A stretch of 64,000 nucleotides of DNA from contig VUYV01000100.1 of NCBI GenBank assembly GCA_008711295.1, forward strand, positions 1,733,106 through 1,797,105, given 5' to 3'. The notes below the pieces were generated by a model. It had not been told where the DNA came from and made no database searches. It saw only the letters and a program-made list of their open reading frames with translations. The DNA comes from Anarhynchus alexandrinus (lineage: Eukaryota; Chordata; Aves; Charadriiformes; Charadriidae). Of the stretch, positions 53,035 through 63,227 are shown piece after piece; the first letter of the stretch is position 1; each line of letters begins with the position of its first letter. The translations under genes and the position numbers were made by a program.

Positions 53035-53860
53035 CACAGAGCTTTTTCTGTGCTACCTTTAATTAATGGAAACAGTTCAGTGAGGGAGAGAATTCTTGAA
53101 TGGAAGGGTTCACTTTCTGGTAAGGACTTTGCATTGCAAGTAGCTGACAAAGGATTTTGTCTTCCAGTGGTACCAGCAAATGAAATAAAGCTTCAGTTCT
53201 AAAATCTCTCTATCTGGTGAAAAGTTCTCTGTATATGTGGAAAACAGAATTAATTCTTGTCCTAGCTTTATATATAAGCTAAATTTCTGTTACTGTAATG
53301 TTATTATTCATAGTATGATGTTGTCTAGAGACTTAAATGAGATATCACGTTCTCATTGTGTTAATTCTGTATATTCATATACTGAAAACAAGTCTTGGTA
53401 ATTAATTTAAAAAAAAACTTCCCTTTTTTAAACAATTGTTAGAAACAGTAGATATGAGAATTGTGTATCGGTAAAAAAATCAGAAATCTTCCTACATAAT
53501 GGAGTTTTGTGATACTTAATGTAATCTCCATATATTATAACAAAACACACTGTGCAAAGTTGGGCTTATGTAGTATTGCAGATAAATAAGTTCACCTTAC
53601 TAGTTTAATTCTGTCCTATGCTTTTGCAAGTAGATTGACTTCAGCTCCAAAACCATGTGCACTTGTCAAGTGAAATGGATGGGAAGAGCAATGTTCATTA
53701 ATTTATAGACATGTATAAACTTAGAGGTGAATGTAACTCTTAGTCAAATACTAATGCACAAATACATTTATGTGCTACTCAATATCCAACCACCTGAGCA
53801 TTTCAAAATGCACGCTGCGTAGTGTTTCCTATGAGGCAGGGAGTTGTCATTTACCTGTTT

Positions 53861-53865
53861 CATAA
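53861..53865. repeat. Left target-site duplication of the LTR
   Basis: CATAA immediately precedes the LTR start. The partner on the right is CACAA. Confidence 0.7.
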
Positions 53866-54049
53866 TGTATTGGGTTTGCGTGGCAAGGTTTTGGTAGTGT
53901 GGGGGGGGGGGTTACAGGGGTGGCTTTTGTGAGAAGCTGCTAGAACCTTCCCCCATGTCCGACAGAGCCAATACCAGCCCGCTCCAAGACGGACCCACTG
54001 GGGGCCAAGGCTAAGTCCATCAGTGATGGTGGTAGCACCTCTGGGATAA

Positions 54050-54059
54050 CATATTTAAG
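54050..54059 (+). promoter_or_regulatory. Putative TATA-like element of the LTR
   Basis: CATATTTAAG lies about 185 bp into the LTR and upstream of its repeat-rich middle, as expected for a U3 promoter. Assignment is by position and composition only. Confidence 0.45.
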
Positions 54060-54199
54060 AAGCGGGGGGAAAACCTGCGGAACAGCAACTGCAGCCTGAA
54101 AGAGGAGTGAGAGTATGTGAGAGAAACAACTCTGCAGACACCAAGGTCAGTGAAGAAGGAGGGGGAGGAGGTGCTCCAGGACCCAGAGAAGAGATTCCC

Positions 54200-54475
54200 C
54201 TGCAGCCCATGGGGAAGACCATGGTGAGGCAGGCTGTCTCCCTGCAGCCCATGGAGGTTAATGCTGGAGCAGATATCCACTTGCAGCCCATGGAGGACCC
54301 CATGTCAGAGCAGGTGAATGCCCGAAGAAGGCTGTGACCCTGGGGGAAGCCCGTGCTGGAGCAGGCTCCTGGCAGGACCCATGAAGAGAGGAGCCCACAC
54401 TGGAGCAGGTTTGCTGGCAGGACTTGTGACCCCATGGGGGACCCACGCTGGAGCAGTCTGTTCCTGAAGGACTAC
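54200..54475 (+). repeat. Imperfect tandem modules inside the LTR
   Basis: TGCAGCCCATGG recurs at about 54201, 54242 and 54281 (roughly 40-bp spacing). CTGGAGCAG recurs at about 54263, 54354, 54400 and 54449, often followed by a CTGGCAGGAC-like phrase. These repeats generate several spurious ORFs on both strands. Confidence 0.85.
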
Positions 54476-54633
54476 ACCCCATGGGGGCACCCCATTCTGG
54501 AGTAGGGGAAGAGTATAAAGAGTCTTCCCCCTGAGGAGGAAGGAGCAGCAGAGACAACGCGTGATGAATTGACCACAACCCCCATTCCCCATCCCCCTGT
54601 GCTGCTCAGGGGAAGGAGGCAGAGAAAATTGGG

Positions 54634-54639
54634 AATAAA
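54634..54639 (+). terminator. Polyadenylation signal AATAAA in the LTR
   Basis: This is a canonical hexamer in the 3' third of the LTR, with a second copy at 54729-54734 followed by T-rich sequence. Either could end the R region. Confidence 0.5.
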
Positions 54640-54911
54640 ATTAAACCCAAGAAGAAAGGATAGGTGGGGAGAAGGTGTTTTTTAGGATTTGATTTTATTT
54701 CTCATTATCCTACTCCGATATGATTGGTAATAAATTAATTTTCCCCAAGTCGAGTCTATTTTGCCCATGACACTAATTGGTGAATGATCTCCCTGTCCTT
54801 ATCTTGACCCATGATCCTTTTGTTATGTTTTCTCCCCTGTCTAGTTGAAGAGGCAGAATGATAGAGTGGCTTGGTGGGCACCTGACATCCAGCCAGGGTC
54901 AACCCACCACA

Positions 54912-54916
54912 CACAA
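54912..54916. repeat. Right target-site duplication of the LTR
   Basis: CACAA immediately follows the LTR end. It differs from the left copy by one base, consistent with mutation after insertion. Confidence 0.7.
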
Positions 54917-55674
54917 ATAAAATTAAAATGGAAAGAAACTTGGCTACTTCTGACTGAATTAAATTCCTGTTGGTCTGAACCATCTTTCCCGTCTGCAGTT
55001 ATCATATAGTTAGAGACATACACAGAATTAATGAGTTAATAGTCTCATGAATTTTAGCTGATAAAGTTTTTGCTATTGATAAATGGCTCTCTGAGAGTTT
55101 TCATTTTCGTTTTATAAACAAATAGGAGTCGAAAAGAAGCTGGAACGAATGGAAAGAAATCAGACTGGAAGAAACATGGATTGTTGATAAGTGTGCATAT
55201 GTGGTCTTGCTATATTTACGAAAGAAGTCACTTCCCTGTTTATTACCCACAGAAAAAGCAGGTATTCAATGGAAATTCAGTACCTGGTGTGCTAGGAATG
55301 TTATTGTTTTTAAATAAACCACTGTTTTGATATGCAAAAGGAGAATGTTTGTTCTGAAAATCTGAACCATCAACATCAAGAATGTTTGTTCTAAAGTAGT
55401 TAATTTGCCTAGATTTTCCCCCCTTAAATGAATTTTTCTTCATGATTTTTAATATGTAATTTTTAAGTATTATACTTGTTATATATCAGTAACTCTTGGA
55501 ATCTTTTAAAATATGAAAGAGCTCTTTAAAACCTTGGATGAGGAAGATTTTTGCAAATGTTTATCAACCTGCTCATTAAAGAAATGAAAGCTCTTTTAGG
55601 CAAGAATCTTAGTAACATTTGGTTTCACTAAACAGTTTTCTTACAAAATTAATTAGAGAAGTGTGTCAAATTTT

Positions 55675-55760
55675 AAGGAGAGTAGCTAAGAGAAGGAAAG
55701 GAAAAAGAATGAGAGAAAGGAAAAAGAAAAACAAGGGAAAAGAAAGGAAGGAAAGGGAAT
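55675..55760. repeat. A/G-rich low-complexity tract
   Basis: Runs of GGAAA, GAGAAAGG and AAGGAAGGAAAGGG units are broken by only a few pyrimidines. It is low complexity with no coding value. Confidence 0.8.
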
Positions 55761-55911
55761 GTATTTGAATTAGCACAGGAGATTAGGGAATAATTTCCAA
55801 TTTCCCAATGTTTTCCTGCAGAAATCTGGAATGTAATTGTAAATATATGTACAGAACAGCTGTGGTAATTTAAATTGTTTGTTAGTTTAGTTCTCTTTTC
55901 CTAATTCTCAG

Positions 55912-56055
55912 GTTTAGGCTTGTGTATAAACAAAGTGAATATCCTCCAGCAGTTCAGAAACATACCCATCAGACGTTTTTCTCTCTCTTTTGGGGAGTTG
56001 GGCCTGTTTGTGGAATTTTACAAGCTGCTACTTAGAGGTGGGACGGTGGTGGTAC
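55912..56055 (+). other. Candidate 144-bp internal exon (hypothetical)
   Basis: A pyrimidine-rich acceptor (TTCTCTTTTCCTAATTCTCAG, ending at 55911) and a strong donor (GTAC|GTGAGTAT at 56055/56056) bracket 144 bp, a multiple of three. One frame is open throughout (2 + 141 + 1 bases, 47 whole codons) and reads through blocks such as NKVNILQQFRNIPIRRF and ELGLFVEFYKLLLRGG. I do not recognise the peptide. No partner exon was found, and the next splice-flanked segment near 59.5 kb does not continue the frame. It may be a chance combination. Confidence 0.2.
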
Positions 56056-58998
56056 GTGAGTATTTTTCCATCTGTTTCATTGTGATTTACCCAAATTCCA
56101 TGCAGATAAAGAAGAGCTGTTACATCTGACAGACCTCCCTGGGCTGCACTATAAACAGCAGGAAAGACCACCTGCCACACAGAAACTTATGTTACATCAA
56201 AGCAGCAAGGATGGCCCAATCCCAATCAGATGGCAGCAGAACTCCTAAACGCAGCATTTGCTTGGTGACTTAGAAAAATTAAAAAATAGGCCTGCAGACT
56301 AGACATAAAAACCTTTTCAAGGATTCTCCAGAGAGGTGTAAATACGTTTCATAAAATAAAATAACTTTAGAATTGGTCTCGCCTGCTGTTAATCATTTGT
56401 TTATATATGTATTGCCCCCAGATTTCTTTCAGCTATTAATCACCGCTTCATCAGTCTACATTTATAAGAACTAAAGACCAGAGCCTCCCAGGCCATTGGA
56501 ACATGAGGCAATTCACTACTATGGCTTACCCTACTCCTTTTGATAAAAGAAATTATCCTTAGCAAGAAAAAGAAAATACAAAGTCTTGATGAAAAACAGA
56601 AACTGGGTCTTTCTTTATGTAAGGCCTTCTGTCTTGAAATACTTTTTTCTGCCTTCAGGCAGAGAGCTAGGTAGAATAATGGTGAGGTGTAATATAGTTT
56701 ATTTCTGAAAGCAGTGCTTGCTGAAGATGGTAGATTAAATGCATTAGAAAATAATCCTTTTCATATGCTGCTACCGAAAGAATAAGTTTAGAACATCATC
56801 TCTATAAGTTTCCCAGTATGTCTCAAAACTGGACCACTGAAAAGAAATCAGTCTATATTTTTGCTTTTACTGTTCATTCCATCAGCTGGAAATGTCAAGG
56901 TAATGTTCAGAAATTTTGTGAATTAGACACTTGGGAATGAGAATGCAACTACCTAGGCATATCCCCTGAGCTACAGAAGAGTCATTAGAGAGTAACAACT
57001 CAAGAGTTGCTGACTATTGGCCTACGCTGGATTCACACCAACAACTTAGAGGTGAAAAACTCCATATGCTCTTACCAATCCCATGAGCAATCAAATCCCT
57101 CATATTTTACACCTGGACTGTTTAATGAATTGTTGCAATAACAGCAGGTCTGGGGGAATTGTGTTCTAATTAATATAATGTTGCATGATCTCAACCAGCT
57201 GTGTTTAAAATGAACAAAAAGAAAATATTACTTTAATTTGTTCTAACAAAGGAATCAAATTAATTTTTCTAATTTTTAAATTTTTTTTCTCCTCCCCGCC
57301 TCCAGAAGTGAATCTCTAATAACTGAAGTGTGGACACTCTGAGACTGACTTTTCTTGAAACAGAACTTTTTAAAGGAAGACAAGGTAAAACTAAAAAGAG
57401 CTACGCAGAGTAAGAATGTACATTTGAACACCATATTCAAGGTTTGGAACCACATTCAAATAAGGTTAATTAAGAAAAGCAATAATGGAACTATCATTGC
57501 TATTGAGGTGCACAGGTTAGACCACCCTCTCTTACAAGCTAGAAGTATTGCATAAGCTAACTGATGTGACAAACCCTAACAAAGTTTGGTATTACTTTTA
57601 ACTGAAATGGCTGAAACACTGCTGGTGAAAATGAGGAATGTTAAGAGATTGAGGGAGACCCTTGAATAGTTCCCAAGAGTTCTCACGGTTTTGTCATTTT
57701 GTCACATTCACTTGTTTATACCTACATGCAGGGCATACAGAAATGAGTAAATCCAATGCACTCATGTAGTGAGTCATTCTTCTGAACCTGAGTCATTCCA
57801 GAACTCTAAGCTCAAGTTCTCATTCAAATACATGGTATTTTCATTTACTAAAATCTTTATGAAATGTATATATTTAATATGCTTTCCAGCTAATCTTACT
57901 GGACCATTTGAGAACTGAGAATAAATGAACCAAAGAGGACTAATATGCTCTTATTTGAATCATTGTAATCTTGTTTCTTTGATCAGGGCAGTCTAAAATT
58001 TTAGCTAATGGAGACTAAAAAAAAGATCCGTGTCCTGACTGGCCAAGCACGATGTAAAGAGATATTCTTTTTTTTTCTAAACATTTAACTTTCAATTTCA
58101 TTTAAAAATAAACCAATAACAACAAAAAACAAATATAGTAGTTGTCACTGGTATTTGATATTAGAACTTACTTCTGATTTAGTGAAATATAGAGTACATC
58201 AAGCAAGCACATGCAGAAATGAACTTTCTCTCATGAGAAATCAGGTGCTGCTGCTGTGACTTTTGCTTTCTTACCCAGGTGATGTACAGGCAAATTGTTG
58301 GAGTGGAAAGAATTTACAGCAATTTTTATGAACATTTGTTCTTGGAAAAATGAAGAACTTAAAGCAACTGGAAAAAGGAGGGAAAGAAAGAACTATAGGG
58401 TCTACAAAGTTACAAAAGAAAAGCTGTTGGTTGTTGGGCTTTTTTTTTTCTTTTTCCTCTGAGGCAGGACTCAAGGAATAAAATAATTCAAAATGATAAA
58501 TTCTGTCTTGAGATATGTTCTACTCTAGTGGCCATTTCACACAGAAGAAAAAAAAAAGAAAAACATTTAAAATTAAAACCTTCTTTAAAACTGAGTTTTA
58601 CAGTATTTGATATCAGAATTTTTATTTTTTTTTAATTATTTGCCTGCAGAGGTTTTAGCAGCAGTTTGCAATTGAAACACACTGACCCAGGCTCCCAGCT
58701 GGGGCTGCAGAAAGAATCATGGGAGGGCTCATTGTAGTCCTCTGATCCTGCTGCTGTTTTGTGCCAAATCTGTCCCTCAGAAAGCAGGCAGTCTCTTTTA
58801 ACAAGATACAGCCTCAAAGTAAACATGCAATCTGAACACCCGTGACCTGCAGGAAAGTACAGATTCAAATTTTGCTGTTTGTGCAAATAGTCTGCCAGGC
58901 CAAACCAAAATCCCATGTAGATTGCTGCAGTTGGAGTTCACATTTGGCTCCACAGAGAACAGGGTAGTCTTGTGCTTTGAACACTGAACAGAGGCATT

Positions 58999-59156
58999 GA
59001 GGAGAGGAAAGGAGAGGAGAGGAGAAGAGAGGAGAGGAGAGGAGGGGAGGGGAGGAGAGGGGAGGGGAGGGGAGAGGAGTGAAGGGAAGTGAAGTGAAGT
59101 GAAGTGAAGGGAAGTGAAGGGAAGGGAAGGGAAGGGNGGAGGGGAGGGGAGAGGAA
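58999..59156. repeat. Purine-rich GGAGA/GGGGA/GTGAA simple repeat containing an N
   Basis: About 158 bases are almost entirely purine. The left part is GGAGA units, the middle GGGGA, then GTGAA and GGGAA units, and an N at 59137 sits inside the GGGAA/GGGGA portion. On the minus strand this encodes the Pro/Ser/Leu-rich ORF at 58798-59166, which is spurious. The N most likely reflects unresolved repeat length. Confidence 0.93.
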
Positions 59157-62100
59157 TCCCTGGCATCCCTGCTAGGAAGAGCTCTGGGAATGTAAACAGC
59201 TCATCTTATGGGAAAATTTGCCATTCAGATTAGTCACGATTTGAGAAGAAAAACTATGAGCCACTACTAATGTAAATCAAATTATATCCTGGAGTCTGCC
59301 ATACACATATCTCCCAAATCTTGTTAGAATGTGCTAAGTAAGAAAAAAATCAATAATTAAATAAAAAACCCCTGTCAGTCACTTTCTTCTGAAAAAAAAA
59401 AAAAAAAAGATGTTGTGTTTCTTCCTAAATACTGAAGCATCCCCTGGTACGAGAATGGAAACACCAGTGTCCCACATACTTGCCCTAATTGTCAGACTAT
59501 CTTGTGGTTTTATGTTTCTAATACAAAGTAGAAAAGCATCGGAAGAAAAGACTGAGAAATATTTCACCCTGAAGAGCAGATGGCAGGAGGATTGGTAAAA
59601 CTTTCTGAAAAGGTGAGTATTTTCTTTGAGACCTCAGAGCTAGATGAGGGCACTGAACTCAGCTCTCATGCACTCTCTCTGACTGCTCTACTTCTTGTGC
59701 CTCCTCTTTCTGATGGTGGAGGTGGGTTAGGCCACTAAAGATGTCCTTCTTTGTTGCTGCTTTTGCGTGCTGGTCATCACGGCAACAAATCCAGTTTTTA
59801 AACACTTAGAATTTGGATTCAGAAATGTTCTGGCCAATTGATACAAAATATTAACCAGCTATAATTTACTCTGTTTAAATATGATCAAAAATTTTGATGC
59901 ATTAATTTTGAATGAGCAGGCTTTATGCCAAGTCATGTATCATCTGTCCTACAGCTAACGTAATGCCAGCATTAAAACTCCATAACATGTACTCTGGCTA
60001 ATTTGACAGGAATGTAATTGTCTGATCTGGATCAAATATGTACTATTGGATTATTCAGTGGATTTACAGATGATGAAACCACAGTCTAAGTTCAGGTCAT
60101 CATTCCCCTTGCTCCAATTTGTTTAAAAAACCCTAATAGAATATAAAAAGGTTTTTAATTTTATAAGAATGTGAAAAAATACATATTTTTAACTTCATTC
60201 AAGATATTCATTCAATTTCAGTTTCAGGCATGGCTATTAAACTAAATCAAAAAACTTAATTAGTGGTTCAACCTAAATCATCAACTAAATGTACATGGAC
60301 TGGTTTTTGCTGAGATGTCAAAATGGTCTTTAGAGATTTAAACATCCAGCTAATACCAGTTTTCATTAGGATTCCTTCCCTCAATTCTTTAGCTATCCCC
60401 AGCATTAACATCTTTTAGATACAAAGACCTTAAAAATGCGAAAAAAATCCCTATCTGAAACAGCAAAAGATTACTCAGATTAATTCTTCCCTTACATTTA
60501 ATCTGTAAAGGCAAATTGGCTGCTTCGTTCAGAACATTATCAGAAGGTGTTTATGTATTTCTGGTTTTATAGTATACTATAGCTTTCAGACTAATTTATA
60601 GTTAATATAAACTGAACTACAGAGTCTTTTTAAATGTCTCCAAAAAGTAATGTGTAATGTTACATGTTTGCATTGGCATTGTACTTCCAATTAGACATGA
60701 TAAAAAAACCATGTCGCAGAACATGGTTTGAACAAATGCAATCTGAAAGTACTTGAGGCAGTATCAAGGAGGTTCAGAATATGGGGAACAGAGAACCAGG
60801 TCTTCCCCTGTGTGATCATGATGCAAGTTACAGTAAACTTTATATCCTTGTAAATGAAATAGTCTTGGGGTTTCTGAGCTCAGACCACATGTGAATTACA
60901 ACATTTGGCACAACTTTTACTCTGCTCTGGAAATGCCTAACAAATGAGCTAGGATTTCATAAGGTTGTTGCCCCTCCCAAGGAGGAAAGCAAGGAAACCC
61001 AAGACCTAATTTTCGTCTCTTTCACACATGTATAAATTAGGGGAAACATCATTTAAGTCATGCTAACTTCTAAGTACCTCTGGTACTTTCTAAGATAATA
61101 GTGTATATATTTTCCATTATGGTTTCAGGGAGCTTCATGGTGTTAGAAGTTAGCTATTTTTGGATGAGATGTGAAACATATCCCAACTGCTTGCATTTTT
61201 TCAAGCTTGCATAATGCTTTTCAGAAGAGCTGAATGTGTTAATTTCAGTGTCCTGGCCAAATTCCACTGCATATAGTTATAATCCCTCCATCTGATATTT
61301 CCTCTGAAACTCCACGTAGCTCGGGTTGGCTGAGCACTTCCTGCCCCATGCATTTGGGCAGCACTTCTGTAACACCTATGAGCTGAACAGAGTGTTTGTG
61401 GTACATCCAATGACATCACTCTGTGTGTACTTTGGAAAGCACCTTGTGACGCCTCATAAATATCTGGTTAATGTGCACAGGGATTTGCACCACTCTCTAC
61501 AAAGCCAGTGGTCAAGGTGGGCACGCCTTCATTGCAGACTTTGTTGTATCAAGATAGCCCAGATACACCCGCTTGTTTGTGAAGGCTGTTGCACCCTGCA
61601 GGTAGAAGGGTTCCTGAATCTATATGAAGCTTTTTTACCGGAAGGCCATTTGCAAAATAATTAACTTTAAAGTCCTCTCTTATGCATCTGAAGACTTCCT
61701 ACGTTTTCTCATGCGGATCCTATCCCTTGTTACATGAAATCTGCTCTCACTGATCTCATGTTTGACAAAGATAAAAACAAGCAACCTATAAAATGTTCAA
61801 ATATGAATAACAAGTAGGATCATCTACAGTTTAGGATTAATCACTGATGCAAAGTCTGTAGCCAAGGGTCTAATGCATGGAAGATAACTAGGCACCTTTG
61901 CAATCACCCTGAGACATATAGCTTAGGATGTGCATAGCTATGATGTGTAACAAAATATTTCTTCTGCTTCTTGAATAATAGGATTTTGCATCTGCATCTT
62001 CAGTATTCCTAACAGTTAAATATTACTATTTTCTGTGTGATCTTCACACTAATCATACATATATTTTAGATGTATATATTAATTAGATTAAAAATAAAAA

Positions 62101-63095
62101 ATGCTACATGTATTACTTGGTCTTTTTTAAAAAATTTTGCTTATTAGAAAATACATCAAGAACTACTTTGTTCTGAAGGATTTCCAATTCTTCATGAGCC
62201 TTTCAAGTACTTAAAATTATGGTGATTGATGCTAACAGATGTTATTCCATATGATTACTAATGTTACCTGATGATTAACTTCTAAACAACCCAACAGTAT
62301 GTTACTTGAAATATTTATTTGCAGATGCATAGAAGGCCATTAAAGTTCCTGATTATTCAAAGAACTATATGAGTACCCGTACTAAATAGAAACACCTGCT
62401 ATATAAAATATTCTAAAACAGTCTGTCCCAACTCACCTTGCATGTAAGGCACAATTTTTTTGTAAGAGAGTTCTTGAGAGTTGAACACCAACACTAGGAA
62501 CTGTAGTCTAATCTTAAAATGAAGCTGATGACTGAATAGCTGATTGTTTTATAGAGACTTCATTGACACAATTTTATTTATGAACAGAGCAATGTGTGAA
62601 ATGCATTCACCTTACTAAGCAAAAAATTCTGTTTGGGAAATATTATTTTACTGAAAAAAATGATAAAAAGACATGTTTTGAAAGTGAATGTATTTTGATA
62701 AAGATTAAAATTTTGGAACTTGAAAAATTTGCCTGAATTGCGCTCTTTTCCTTGCTTGTAAATATGCCCAAAGGTTTTCCATGCTCAGAAATTTGAAAGT
62801 CAGTTATCTCTAAAACAAATAAATCAATACAGTCTTACCATCAGATCTTTAAGTGTCAATAGGAAAATAGTACAAATACTTTGTATAGTTTAGGAAGTAT
62901 CCCAAACCTTCATCTCAGTGTTTACACTGTGAACCAAAAGACAGAAGTGATTAGAAATAAATCCTGATCCAAAACATTGGGATCCAGATTACCTGAACAT
63001 CACCAAAGCTCAGATGTAGACACACTTTTTCTTTTCTAAAATCACCCTCAGCTGGCTTCGGCTTCTTTATCCTGTTGCCTTACCCCTTTATATTT
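59157..63095. other. Unique non-coding sequence
   Basis: No gene was recognised. An A-run lies at about 59393-59408. A splice-like segment (59496-59612) ends in a strong donor, AAAAG|GTGAGTATT. The ORF at 61326-61664 (112 aa, plus) is one of the longest outside repeats but has no known motif. A 9-bp hairpin at 60706-60729 is too short to interpret. Confidence 0.6.
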
Positions 63096-63227
63096 GTGCT
63101 CCTTTTGGCTGGGATGGAGTTAATTTTCTTCATAGACGCTAGTATGAGGTTATGTTTTGGATTTGTGATGAAAACAGTGTTGATAATACAGGGATGTTTT
63201 AGTTATTGCTGAGCAGTGCCTACACAA
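63096..63227 (+). mobile_element. Probable LTR fragment of an avian endogenous retroviral element
   Basis: Phrases TTTGGCTGGGATGGAGTTAA, TATGTTTTGGATTTGTGATG, AACAGTGTTGATAATACAGG and TTGCTGAGCAGTGCCTACAC look like the internal part of an LTR that I recall as widely repeated in bird genomes. No TG...CA ends or target-site duplication are present, so it is a truncated piece. Recognition is from memory of the family's phrasing, so confidence is moderate. Confidence 0.5.

Larger units (their letters stand above)
49144..53865. other. Unique non-coding sequence
   Basis: No gene was recognised. ORFs are 100 aa or less, and the longest (minus, 52848-53150) is largely poly-Lys encoded by the T-run and N near 53011-53034. 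Overlapping minus-strand ORFs at 50.8-51.3 kb have no known domain. Confidence 0.65.
53866..54911 (+). mobile_element. Solo LTR, ERV-L-like endogenous retroviral element, 1,046 bp
   Basis: The element starts TGTATTGGGTT and ends AACCCACCACA, which are inverted copies of each other with two mismatches and give the required TG...CA ends. It is flanked by CATAA (53861-53865) and CACAA (54912-54916), a 5-bp target-site duplication with one difference. Five bp is the size usual for class III (ERV-L-like) elements. A TATA-like CATATTTAAG lies at 54050-54059, and polyadenylation signals AATAAA occur at 54634-54639 and 54729-54734. The middle (54200-54475) contains imperfect repeated modules. No internal gag, pol or env sequence is present, so this is the product of LTR-LTR recombination. 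The promoter and polyadenylation order give plus orientation. Family assignment comes from recognising the start and end phrasing and was not checked by search. Confidence 0.9.
54917..58998. other. Mostly unique non-coding sequence with one candidate exon
   Basis: No gene was recognised. A purine-rich stretch runs at about 55675-55760. A 144-bp splice-flanked open segment lies at 55912-56055. A GC-richer patch at 58640-58990, with CTGCAG and TTTGCAATTG phrases, looks less random than its neighbourhood but has no assignable function. Confidence 0.6.

Noticed and set aside
52848..53150. 100-aa minus-strand ORF with a poly-Lys centre
   Set aside because: The centre is the T homopolymer and an N. 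Nothing on either side looks like protein-coding sequence.
54055..54592. Several overlapping ORFs of 76-126 aa on both strands
   Set aside because: They lie inside the solo LTR and owe their openness to its GC-rich repeated modules. They do not resemble a protein family.
58640..58990. GC-richer patch considered as a conserved enhancer
   Set aside because: Octamer-like phrases and CTGCAG words were noted, but without a cross-species alignment nothing separates it from ordinary unique sequence.
58798..59166. 122-aa minus-strand ORF rich in Pro, Ser and Leu
   Set aside because: Its repetitive part is the translation of the purine simple repeat, and it passes through an N.
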